Shown here one piece after another: positions 8,913-17,144 of a stretch of DNA of 48,967 nucleotides (position 1 is the first letter of the stretch; each line of letters begins with the position of its first letter). Below the pieces are notes generated by a model, which did not search any database, was not told the origin of the DNA, and worked only from the letters and a program-made list of their open reading frames with translations. The stretch is from an uncultured Lachnospiraceae bacterium (GTDB lineage Bacteria; Bacillota; Clostridia; Lachnospirales; Lachnospiraceae), in NCBI GenBank assembly GCA_902802515.1, contig CADCMM010000029.1, positions 1 through 48,967 on the forward strand. The letters are read 5' to 3'. A program made the position numbers and the translations under genes.

Positions 8913-9068
8913 ATGAAAAAGATGATATACCATGTAGGATTAATTGTGATCATACTGGCTTTGACTGCCGGTATTTTTTATTATTTCTGGACCATGAAAT
9001 CAAAGAATATGGGAGAAAACGGCACTCTGGTGAAAAATATCTGTGAGGAGGCGAAACGACGCCTATGA
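8913..9068 (+). CDS. 51-residue membrane protein in the spoIIA-spoVA interval
   Basis: Start placed at the ATG nine bases after AAGGAG. An upstream in-frame ATG at 8820 lacks a ribosome-binding site. The product is MKKMIYHVGL..., with one membrane helix (about residues 8-28) and a short charged tail ending EEAKRRL. Its stop overlaps the spoVAA start by four bases (ATGA), so it should be translated with spoVAA. I know of no named homologue. Position suggests a small forespore membrane protein made under the same control as sigF or spoVAA. Confidence 0.65.
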   Translation: MKKMIYHVGLIVIILALTAGIFYYFWTMKSKNMGENGTLVKNICEEAKRRL

Positions 9069-9682
9069 CAACGGTATATCTGCAGATAGATAAGAATGTG
9101 AAAATATCGGGCACCAGTTTTGCGCTGAAGGAGATTGCCAAGGTAAGCTGCAGTGATAAGGCGCTGGAAACAAAGCTGAAGCTGCTCAAGATCCCCTCCT
9201 CTCAGATCAATGGACCTGGCCGTTACGTGTTCTCTGTAATGGATTTGATTGAAGTAATTCAGAGAGAATACCCTACGGTAGAGGTCAGCAACTTGGGGGA
9301 GGCAGATTTTGTGGTCACATTGGAAAAGAAAAAACAGCCTTCTCTGGTCTGGCAGTGGACCAAGACGATTTTTGTCTGCCTGTTATCCTTCTTTGGGGCA
9401 GCCTTTTCCATCATGGCTTTTAATAACGACGTGGATATCACAAAGCTGTTCGGACAGATGTATCAATTGTTTACCGGCAATACTTCCAATGGTTTTACGG
9501 TGCTGGAAGCTTCTTATTCCATAGGACTGGGTTTCGGTATTATACTGTTCTTTAACCACTTTGCCGCAAAAAAGCTGACTGCAGACCCTACGCCGCTGGA
9601 GGTGGAGATGCGGACTTATGAGGATGAGATTGACAGGACGCTGATTGAGGCGGACAATAGGAACCCGGGAAATAATCAGTAG
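9065..9682 (+). CDS. spoVAA: Stage V sporulation protein AA
   Basis: A 205-residue protein with a soluble N-terminal domain (to about 95) and two membrane helices (about 98-118 and 150-170), the layout of SpoVAA. SpoVA proteins form the forespore channel that loads calcium-dipicolinate and releases it on germination. It lies downstream of sigF as in Bacillus, where spoVA also follows spoIIA, and overlaps the 51-residue gene by four bases. spoVAB follows 38 bases later. Confidence 0.88.
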   Translation: MTTVYLQIDKNVKISGTSFALKEIAKVSCSDKALETKLKLLKIPSSQINGPGRYVFSVMDLIEVIQREYPTVEVSNLGEADFVVTLEKKKQPSLVWQWTKTIFVCLLSFFGAAFSIMAFNNDVDITKLFGQMYQLFTGNTSNGFTVLEASYSIGLGFGIILFFNHFAAKKLTADPTPLEVEMRTYEDEIDRTLIEADNRNPGNNQ

Positions 9683-9720
9683 AAAGGAAACGACAAGGTA
9701 CGAAAGGTGGGTGTGTATCA

Positions 9721-10131
9721 ATGCAGAAGGTTTTAACCGGACTTATTGGGTTCGCATCCGGGTCATTGGTGGCAGGAGGCGTGGTAGCCCTGATGGTGGG
9801 ATTGGGAATTATCACACGGTTTATAGGGATAAGCCATACAGCCAGGCACGCAAAAATATATGAAACCTTTATTTGTATGGGAGGAATAGCCGGTAATCTG
9901 GTAACCGTATATTTCCCCATACTTTCTCTGGGTTGGCCTGGACTCTTGCTTCTTGGACTGTTTTGCGGCATTTTTGTGGGCGGCTGGATCATGGCGCTGG
10001 CAGAGCTGCTGAATGTCTTCCCGGTCTTTACCCGCCGTCTGAACCTGACGAAAGGAACCAGTTGGATCGTAGTGAGCCTTGCTCTGGGGAAAACTCTGGG
10101 AAGTCTGATGCAATTCTACAAGGGATGGTGA
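9721..10131 (+). CDS. spoVAB: Stage V sporulation protein AB
   Basis: A 136-residue, very hydrophobic protein with about four membrane helices and the SpoVAB-type segment GGIAGNLVTVYFPI. It works with SpoVAA in the SpoVA membrane complex. In Bacillus the operon continues with spoVAC, AD and AE. Here the next gene is an unrelated sugar-binding remnant, so the core channel genes must be elsewhere if present. Confidence 0.88.
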   Translation: MQKVLTGLIGFASGSLVAGGVVALMVGLGIITRFIGISHTARHAKIYETFICMGGIAGNLVTVYFPILSLGWPGLLLLGLFCGIFVGGWIMALAELLNVFPVFTRRLNLTKGTSWIVVSLALGKTLGSLMQFYKGW

Positions 10132-10182
10132 AATTGTGATTTGCAAAAAGGAAACAATGCTGTATGATAGATATCAGAGGAG

Positions 10183-10758
10183 ATGATAGCGATCAAAAAA
10201 TACATTTTATTTCTGATTATCAATTTTACAGCATTGCTTTTTGTGTGGAAAAATTTGTTTACAACGGACAACACGGCGGTGCTTCTAAGCTACCGCTTTA
10301 CTTTCGTGTGCCCTCAGATCTGGGAGCAGGTAGGGGAGGGAATGCGCAGCGCGGATCAGGATCTTGGAACCAGCACCAGGTGCATCGGGCTGAGAAACGC
10401 GGATGAAAAACAGCAGGCAGCGGCTATACGCAAAGCGATCTATTCCAGGGTGACAGGGATTATCACCGCCGGAAACATTGCGGATGAAGAAGTAGCCGAG
10501 GCTATCCACATGGCGCAGGAAGAGGGGATACCGGTTCTTCTGATTGATTCTGATATTCCCGTTTCCGGACGTTGTGGGTACGTAGGACCGGACAATGAGG
10601 CCGTAGGAACCCAGGCAGGGAAGGAATTGAAAAAGAATATGGAATCGGGGGCGAATATTGCGGTTATTCTCTCCAGCCTGGAAAATCAGAATCAGGAAGA
10701 AGAGGGAAAAATCAGAAAAGCAAGCGTCTCTTCAACGGCAGATTGGAGAAATGAATGA
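10183..10758 (+). pseudogene. Truncated periplasmic sugar-binding protein (N-terminal half only)
   Basis: Starts with AGAGGAG then ATG and gives an N-terminal membrane anchor (residues 5-22) followed by the first lobe of a Peripla_BP_4/RbsB-like domain: repeated ITAGNIADEE and GIPVLLIDSDIP strands and a VGPDNEAVGTQAG segment. Family members are about 300 residues or more. This one ends at 191, with the last roughly 20 residues (EEGKIRKASVSSTADWRNE) unlike the fold. Those residues come from DNA that, in another frame, encodes the linker of the downstream regulator. The simplest reading is a deletion that removed the second lobe, any sensor kinase gene and the receiver domain of the regulator. 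Confidence 0.7.
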
Positions 10759-11911
10759 AGTTCTGGGAACGGAATTTCTCTCGTCTCTTTTGTTGGGAGT
10801 CCCTGATATGGCAGGCTTTGAACAATATGTATCCTACCTTCCTCAGAACTATCACGGAGCAGTGATGCTGCTGCTTACCGGGGTGCTGGAGGAAAAGGAA
10901 TCCGGCAAGAAGATAAAACTTCCGGAACGGCAGATTACGGAGGAATTTCGAAAATACTGCAGATGCATTTCCCGTTCTCTCAGAGAGGAAATCTATGTTC
11001 TGGTATTTCCTTCCAGGGGTGCAGACCAGACCAATGCAGTGAAATGGTTGGAAGATATGTGCCAGATGGTGTCCAGAGTGTTCAGGGAGAGGAATCATAT
11101 TTTGTTGGATGTGGGGGTCAGCAGCTGGAAACTGCGGGTGGAGGATATGACGCTGATGCTGGATGAGTGCAAAATAGCAGCTCGTACGGGGGAAGGCATC
11201 GGTGTCCATTTTTATACCAGAATGGAAAGCGAAGGGGAAGAGGATCCTCTGGCAAATGCGTTTTTGGAGTGCAGAGGATTTTTGAATGACGGTGACTGGA
11301 AAAGGTGTATTTCCATATTAGAAGGAGCATTCGATCAGCCGGAAACGGCAGCTTGCGGTCCGGACAGGCTGAAGGCATATGTTATGAGAGGAGTCATCTT
11401 CCTGATGGAGGGGCAGGAGAGACCGTTTTCCACCAGATATCAGAAAGAGAACGGTGTTGACTGGACAGGGCTTACGGCCTGCCGGGAAACGGAACAGATC
11501 CGGACATGGCTGTTGGAGCAGGTCAGAAGATCGGTGGAAATCAAACAGGATGCCATCCGGTTAGAGGAACATGTTATGAGAGCGCTCCTCTTTATGGAAG
11601 AAAACTACGAAAAGGATATATCCCTGGATCAGACAGCGGGCAGTGCCGGAATCAGTTCTTTTTATCTGAGCCGCCTGTTAAAGCAGGAAGTGGGGAAGAC
11701 TTTTGTGGAAATCCTGACCGATCTGCGGATGAGCCGGGCCATTGTTCTTCTTCAGGAGAAAAAATATCAGGTGAAGGATATTGCCAGGATGACCGGATAT
11801 CCCAATGTAACTTATTTTTATAAAACGTTCAAAAAGTATACCGGAATGAATGTGGGTGAACTTCGCCGGATGTGGGAAACGGCGGATAAGGCGCAGGAGG
11901 GGCAAAATTAG
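10751..11911 (+). CDS. AraC-type regulator lacking a receiver domain (YesN-like remnant)
   Basis: The C-terminal 100 residues are a standard AraC/XylS DNA-binding domain: LEEHVMRALLFMEENYEKDISL, then SSFYLSRLLKQEVGKTF and YPNVTYFYKTFKKYTGMNVGELRR. The middle part resembles the region between receiver and HTH in YesN-type response regulators, but no receiver domain precedes it. The chosen ATG overlaps the end of the truncated binding-protein gene (ATGAATGA). The same frame is open back to a TTG at 10658 and includes a coiled-coil-like linker. It may still be translated by coupling, but would have lost phosphorylation control. It could in principle act on the GH3 gene 200 bases downstream. Confidence 0.7.
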   Translation: MNEVLGTEFLSSLLLGVPDMAGFEQYVSYLPQNYHGAVMLLLTGVLEEKESGKKIKLPERQITEEFRKYCRCISRSLREEIYVLVFPSRGADQTNAVKWLEDMCQMVSRVFRERNHILLDVGVSSWKLRVEDMTLMLDECKIAARTGEGIGVHFYTRMESEGEEDPLANAFLECRGFLNDGDWKRCISILEGAFDQPETAACGPDRLKAYVMRGVIFLMEGQERPFSTRYQKENGVDWTGLTACRETEQIRTWLLEQVRRSVEIKQDAIRLEEHVMRALLFMEENYEKDISLDQTAGSAGISSFYLSRLLKQEVGKTFVEILTDLRMSRAIVLLQEKKYQVKDIARMTGYPNVTYFYKTFKKYTGMNVGELRRMWETADKAQEGQN

Positions 11912-12111
11912 ACATAAACGCAAAATTTGGCATTCTCCAGTTTTAAAACTTTCATATTGGTGTCAAAATATTTCAATGGGCGGGCAGAATGGTTTGTGAT
12001 ATGATAATAATATCTAAAAACAGCTGCCCGCATGCGATTCATTTGTGGAAGATATCGGTAAGGCGGGAGCGAAAAGGTTCGTTTAATGATATAAGAAGGA
12101 GGGTGTGTATT

Positions 12112-15100
12112 ATGAATAAATCCAGAATCCTTGCCGGCGCAATGGCTGCCGCATTGGCGGTGTCCGGCTGTATGACCGCCTATGGGGCCAACGGAGCTGT
12201 GACTTCCGACGAAATAACGGAGCGGGAGCAGAAAAATTCCGATCTTTCCATGGAATTGGCAACTCAGGGTATGGTTTTGCTGCAAAACAAAGATGCGGCT
12301 TTGCCGCTGGCAGCGGAGGGCAACATCGCAATATTCGGCCCGGGCGCTCAGCGCACGGTGAAAGGCGGTACCGGATCCGGTGATGTGAATCAGAGAGAGA
12401 CCGTATCTGTGGCAGAGGGCTTCACAAACGCAGGCTACAATGTGACGACTACATCGTACATCCTGGCATATGAGGAAGCACAGAAGCTGGCGGAGGAGTC
12501 TGCGGGGAACAGTTTCTGGAGTACCCCCAGGGCGGAAGAGATCGAGATCACGGATGATATGATGGCAGAGGCGGCAGCGGACACGGATACCTGTATTTAC
12601 GTTCTGGCCAGAAATGCCGGTGAGGGCGCTGACCGCACCAATACCCCGGGAGATTATGAACTCACCGATATCGAGCGCGCAAATCTGGAGAAGATAGCGG
12701 ATGCTTTTGACAAAGTGATCCTGGTCATCAACGCTGGCGGCGCCATTGATACAAAATTCATCGGTGAGATCGAGGGAATCGATTCTGTGCTTGTGATGGG
12801 CCAGGCCGGACAGCGGGGCGGCGATGCTCTGGTGAAGATCCTGGACGGTGAGGTAACTCCTTCCGGAAAACTGGCAGCTTCCTGGCCGGTCAATTATTCG
12901 GATCTTCCGGATGCCGAGACCTGGGGCATGAATGACGGCAATGTGGATCAGGAAGATTACACCGAGGGTATTTATGTTGGATACCGCTACTATGATACCT
13001 TTAATGTAACTCCGGCGTATGAGTTTGGTTACGGACTTTCTTACACCACATTTGAGACAATGGTGGACGCGGTAGAAGCGGACGCTGAGCATGTCACAGT
13101 AACCGCTACCGTGACCAATACCGGCGAAAACTATTCTGGAAAGGAAGTTGTCCAGGTTTATTTCTCTGCCCCGGCAGGCGAGCTGGAAAAGCCGTACCAG
13201 GAGCTGGCAGGCTTTGCCAAGACGGATGAGATCGCTCCGGGCGAGAGCCAGACACTGAAGATCACGTTCAATACTCCGGAGATGTCTTCTTACAGTGAGG
13301 AGAAGGCAGCCTATATTCTGGAGGCCGGCGATTATATTATCCGCGTAGGCAACAGTTCCAGAAATACCACGGCGGCGGCAGTGATCAGGCTGGATGAGAC
13401 CGCTATTGCCGAGCAGCTCAGCAATCAGCTTCACCCGGACAAAGAGATAGAAGAACTCAGCAATGAGGGTGCAGAGCCATATTCCTACGACGGTGAGGCG
13501 GATGAGATCGCAGCGGCTCCGGTCATCGAGCTTGCGGCAGCAGATATTGTTACTTTGGACAATGCCTCTCCGTACGATGATGAGAACGTAGATGTTTACG
13601 TTTCGGATACCACAGAAACGGAATATCTGAATGAGAATCTTGGGTATGTCCTGACCGGTAAATACCATGACCATCCGGATTACACGGAGAACGTGGTGGA
13701 ACTGGCCGGTGATTTTAGCGCAAATACTCTGAAGGATGTCTATGACGGTACCATCACGATGGAAGAGTTCGTTTCCGGGCTGACGGTGAGCCAGATGGCG
13801 GACATCGTGATCGGCGGAAACAAACTTCCTACCGCCAACGGACAGTCAGCAGGCGCTGCTTCTGAGAACGCGGCAGATGCGTCTGACGGAACCATGATCG
13901 GCGCACAGGCCAACGCGGTATCCGGTGCGGCTGGTGAGACCGCCGGCATTTACATTGAGTCCAAGGCTATTCCCAACATTGTTCTGGCTGACGGACCTGC
14001 AGGGCTGCGTATTACTCAGCAGGAAGAAAGAGAAGATGGAAACACCTATTATCAGTATTGTACCGCATTCCCGTCCGGGACAGTAATGACCCAGACCTGG
14101 GATATTGATGCCATGGAGGCCTTTGGCAACGCTGTTGGAGAAGAGCTGGAAGAGTACGGTATTACCCTTTGGCTGGCGCCGGGCATGAACATTCAGAAAA
14201 ACCCGCTGTGCGGACGTAACTTCGAGTACTACTCTGAGGATCCGTATCTGGCAGGTATGATGGGTCTCTCCGAGACCAAGGGTGTGCAGAGCCATCCGGG
14301 CGTAGGCGTTACCATTAAGCATTTCTATGGCAACGATCAGGAAGATAACCGTAATGCGGTGAACAACACCATCAGCGAACGGGCAAGCCGTGAAATCTAT
14401 CTGAAACAGTTTGAGATGGTTGTAAAGGGCGCGAAACCCATGGCGATCATGTCTTCCTACAACTTAAACAATGGTGTTCCGGATGCCGATGACTATGACT
14501 TGTTAACAAATGTTACCCGTGGTGAGTGGGGCTTCGACGGTCTGGTTATGACTGACTGGGGCGGCGGACAGTCCACACCTTCCATCTCTATGCATGCAGG
14601 CAATGACCTGATCATGCCGGGCAGTTCCGTGCAGGATATTACCATCCGTGCTTTCACGGACGAGGAGCCGACCTTTGCGGAAGATGATATTTATCCGGAA
14701 GTGACCGTATCTCAGGGATGGTTTGGTCCGCAGGCTCGTACCGCATGGGGCGAGTTCGTCAACGATGCACAGGGCGATGTCACCATTGAGAAGACCGTAC
14801 CTACGGCGGATCTGGATGCTGCCGTTCGTCCCACGATCACGGATGGCGAGGAGGCAGAAATCTCTGTGAGAGATCTCCTGGCACAGCTTGGCGATACGGT
14901 GGAAATCACTGAGGACGGCGATAGCACCACCATTATCTACAAGGGATATTACAAAGATAACAACATTTCTCTGGGTGACCTGCAGAAATCGGTGATCAAT
15001 ATCCTGAACGTGGTTATGGCATCTGACCAGTTCGCGACTCTGTTTGATGATGTGGAAGCAGTGTCCTGGACCCAGGCCCGGGCAGATCAGCTGCATAACT

Positions 15101-15120
15101 ATCTGACCATTGAAAGATAA
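12112..15120 (+). CDS. Secreted GH3 beta-glycosidase with inverted domain order
   Basis: Start at the ATG after AAGGAGGG, opening a signal peptide. LAVSGC (15-20) could be a lipobox; YGA-N at 26-27 would fit signal peptidase I. The mature 1002-residue protein begins with what is normally the C-terminal GH3 domain (MVLLQNKDAALPL, IAIFGPGAQ), continues with a fibronectin-like domain ending in YEFGYGLSYTTFE, and only then has the TIM-barrel domain: GIYIESKAIPNIVLADGPAGLR, NFEYYSEDP, IKHFYGNDQE and the nucleophile Asp815 in VMTDWG. Inverted GH3 enzymes are known from rumen Ruminococcus and Butyrivibrio. Beta-glucosidase is the default guess, but the sugar is not readable. The 200-base gap upstream (11912-12111) holds a TATGAT box but no clear -35. 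Confidence 0.9.
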   Translation: MNKSRILAGAMAAALAVSGCMTAYGANGAVTSDEITEREQKNSDLSMELATQGMVLLQNKDAALPLAAEGNIAIFGPGAQRTVKGGTGSGDVNQRETVSVAEGFTNAGYNVTTTSYILAYEEAQKLAEESAGNSFWSTPRAEEIEITDDMMAEAAADTDTCIYVLARNAGEGADRTNTPGDYELTDIERANLEKIADAFDKVILVINAGGAIDTKFIGEIEGIDSVLVMGQAGQRGGDALVKILDGEVTPSGKLAASWPVNYSDLPDAETWGMNDGNVDQEDYTEGIYVGYRYYDTFNVTPAYEFGYGLSYTTFETMVDAVEADAEHVTVTATVTNTGENYSGKEVVQVYFSAPAGELEKPYQELAGFAKTDEIAPGESQTLKITFNTPEMSSYSEEKAAYILEAGDYIIRVGNSSRNTTAAAVIRLDETAIAEQLSNQLHPDKEIEELSNEGAEPYSYDGEADEIAAAPVIELAAADIVTLDNASPYDDENVDVYVSDTTETEYLNENLGYVLTGKYHDHPDYTENVVELAGDFSANTLKDVYDGTITMEEFVSGLTVSQMADIVIGGNKLPTANGQSAGAASENAADASDGTMIGAQANAVSGAAGETAGIYIESKAIPNIVLADGPAGLRITQQEEREDGNTYYQYCTAFPSGTVMTQTWDIDAMEAFGNAVGEELEEYGITLWLAPGMNIQKNPLCGRNFEYYSEDPYLAGMMGLSETKGVQSHPGVGVTIKHFYGNDQEDNRNAVNNTISERASREIYLKQFEMVVKGAKPMAIMSSYNLNNGVPDADDYDLLTNVTRGEWGFDGLVMTDWGGGQSTPSISMHAGNDLIMPGSSVQDITIRAFTDEEPTFAEDDIYPEVTVSQGWFGPQARTAWGEFVNDAQGDVTIEKTVPTADLDAAVRPTITDGEEAEISVRDLLAQLGDTVEITEDGDSTTIIYKGYYKDNNISLGDLQKSVINILNVVMASDQFATLFDDVEAVSWTQARADQLHNYLTIER

Positions 15121-15128
15121 GAAAAAAT

Positions 15129-15302
15129 GAGGCTGCCGCACTAAGCATTTTACTGCATAATTATAGTTTTTTGAGGCCCATCATACGTAATGGGTACTAA
15201 CCTGCCTGCTGCGCATAAGCTTGCAGCCAGGAAGTACCAACGTATGATGAGGCTCTCAAAAAACTATATTTATGCAAGGTATGCATTTAGTGCGGCAGCC
15301 TC
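15129..15302. repeat. Palindromic intergenic element, full copy A
   Basis: Begins nine bases after the GH3 stop and ends before the convergent ligase gene. The outer stem is 16 perfect pairs (GAGGCTGCCGCACTAA with 15287-15302). A second stem uses GTTTTTTGAG and CTCAAAAAAC, and a third CATCATACG and CGTATGATG. The centre contains GGTACT...AGTACC and a CCTGCCTGC/GCAGCCAGG region. The copy at 42956-43159 shares the core almost base for base. It could be a bidirectional terminator, a small mobile element without its own genes, or both. Confidence 0.85.
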
Positions 15303-15325
15303 TCATTTTTATATGCATATCTGCG

Positions 15326-16960
15326 TCAGGACTGATTCTGTTTTTCTACCAGACGTTCACCGCAGTAGATTTCCCGGAGCTTCGGCTTGTCGATCTTGCC
15401 GGTGGCGTTGCGGATCACGTTGGCGAAAATAATCTTGCGCGGGCGTTTGTAGCGGGGAAGGTCTACACAGAACTGGTTGACTTCCTCTTCCGTCAGGTCG
15501 GAGCCTTCTTTCACCTGAATGATGGCGGCAGGGATCTCCCCAAGACGTTTGTCCGGCAGGCCAATGACGGCCACATCATGAATTTTACTGTTTGCGGCCA
15601 GGAAAGCCTCGATCTGAACGGGGTAGAGGTTTTCACCGCCGGAAATGATAACGTCCTTTTTGCGGTCCACCAGGAAGATAAATCCGTCTTCATCCTGACG
15701 TGCCATATCTCCGGTATGTAACCAGCCCTCTTTGAGGGTTTCCGCCGTGGCGGCAGGGTCATTGTAATATTCTACCATGACGCCCGGCCCTTTCACACAC
15801 AATTCCCCGACTTCGCCCGGGACAACGGGCTGATCCTTTTCATCCACGATCTTTGCTTTCCAGCCAAATCCCGGAACACCGATAGCGCCAACCTTGTGAA
15901 CATTCTCCAGTCCCAGATGAACACAGCCGGGACCGGTGGATTCAGAAAGTCCATAGTTGGTATCATATTTGTGGTTCGGGAAATACTCCAGCCAGCGTTT
16001 GATGAGGCTGGGCGGAACCGGCTGAGCGCCGATATGCATCAACCGCCACTGGCTTAAGTGGAAGTCTTCTATTTTCAGTTCTCCCCGATCCAGAGCGGCC
16101 AGAATATCCTGCGCCCAGGGCACCAGGAGCCATACAATGGTGCAGCCCTCGTTGGATACGGACTGAAGAATGGATTTCGGAGAGTTTCCTTTCAGGATGA
16201 CAGCGCGGCTTCCTGTGTAAAGAGAACCAAACCAATGCATCTTCGCGCCCGTGTGGTACAGGGGCGGGATGCAGAGAAAATTATCCTGTTTTGTTGTCTG
16301 ATGATGTTTTGCTTCCATCCGGGCAGACTGGCTCAGCGCCAGGTGTTTTAACAGAATGGCCTTTGGAAAGCCGGTGGTACCCGAAGAAAAATAAATCGCC
16401 GCATCATCCGTATCTTCGATCAGGATCCTCGGCGCGCAAGACGAACTGTTGGAAACCTGGCGGTAATAGTCCTGTGCATAGGACGGACAGGAATCACCGA
16501 CAAAATAGAGCAGGGTATTCTTTTTCAGATGTCCGGCGATATCTTCAATGCGCCCGATAAACTCCGGACCGTAGAATAAAACATCCACGTCTGCCAATTT
16601 CAGGCAGTAATCAATCTCATCCGAAGTGAAACGGAAGTTCAGCGGGACAGCCACAGCTCCCGCTTTTAAGATACCGAAATAGATGGGCAGCCATTCCAGA
16701 CAGTTCATCATCAGAACCGCGCATTTCTGTCCGCGGCTGATCCCCTGCTCCAGCAGCATATTAGCCACGCGGTTTGCCTTCTCGTCAAAGACCGCCCAGG
16801 TGATCTGACGGCGGTAGAAGGAGGGAGAGGTGGGCTGGATCAGCTCATATTCTTTCCAGGTGACACGCTGTTCTTCCCGGATTTCCGGATTGATCTCCAC
16901 CAGGGCAACCTCGTCACCGTACAATTTGTTGTTTCTCTCTAATAGATCCGTAATAGGCAT
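15326..16960 (-). CDS. AMP-forming acyl-CoA synthetase (ANL superfamily)
   Basis: A 544-residue enzyme that activates a carboxylic acid with ATP and joins it to CoA. The P-loop-like motif is YFSSGTTGFPKAI, the second motif YGLSESTG, then WLHTGDMARQDEDGFIFLVDRKKDVIISGGENLYP, and the C-terminal catalytic Lys region NATGKIDKPKL. Length and motifs fit medium-chain or aryl acyl-CoA ligases. GAGGAG precedes the ATG. It is divergent from iorA across 184 bases and may serve the same aromatic-acid pathway, since a second ligase of another family is in that operon. Substrate is inferred only from context. Confidence 0.9.
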   Translation of the reverse strand: MPITDLLERNNKLYGDEVALVEINPEIREEQRVTWKEYELIQPTSPSFYRRQITWAVFDEKANRVANMLLEQGISRGQKCAVLMMNCLEWLPIYFGILKAGAVAVPLNFRFTSDEIDYCLKLADVDVLFYGPEFIGRIEDIAGHLKKNTLLYFVGDSCPSYAQDYYRQVSNSSSCAPRILIEDTDDAAIYFSSGTTGFPKAILLKHLALSQSARMEAKHHQTTKQDNFLCIPPLYHTGAKMHWFGSLYTGSRAVILKGNSPKSILQSVSNEGCTIVWLLVPWAQDILAALDRGELKIEDFHLSQWRLMHIGAQPVPPSLIKRWLEYFPNHKYDTNYGLSESTGPGCVHLGLENVHKVGAIGVPGFGWKAKIVDEKDQPVVPGEVGELCVKGPGVMVEYYNDPAATAETLKEGWLHTGDMARQDEDGFIFLVDRKKDVIISGGENLYPVQIEAFLAANSKIHDVAVIGLPDKRLGEIPAAIIQVKEGSDLTEEEVNQFCVDLPRYKRPRKIIFANVIRNATGKIDKPKLREIYCGERLVEKQNQS

Positions 16961-17144
16961 GATAGAATCTCCTCTAAAACTAATGCTTTTTCACAGTATG
17001 TTTTTTTACTTTAAACTGCTAAAGAATCATAACTGATTTTAGGCAAAAAGTCAATAGTTTTGGTTTACTTTGCCGTGTTGACCTGTTAAAATAAACAGAA
17101 AGGATTTTGTTTGTTTTGAATATGAGTAAGAGGAGTGAACGAAA

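Noticed and set aside
10658..10758. Programmed frameshift joining the sugar-binding and AraC parts into one protein
   Set aside because: No slippery heptamer or downstream structure is visible, and the joined protein would put a DNA-binding domain behind a membrane anchor; a deletion scar explains it better.
11908..13674. 588-codon open frame on the minus strand opposite the regulator end and GH3 gene
   Set aside because: It is antisense to a well-supported secreted glycosidase, has no ribosome-binding site or domain, and its length follows from the codon use of the true gene.
15129..15302. CRISPR repeat or insertion sequence
   Set aside because: There are no regularly spaced direct repeats and no transposase frame; the structure is a single long palindrome.
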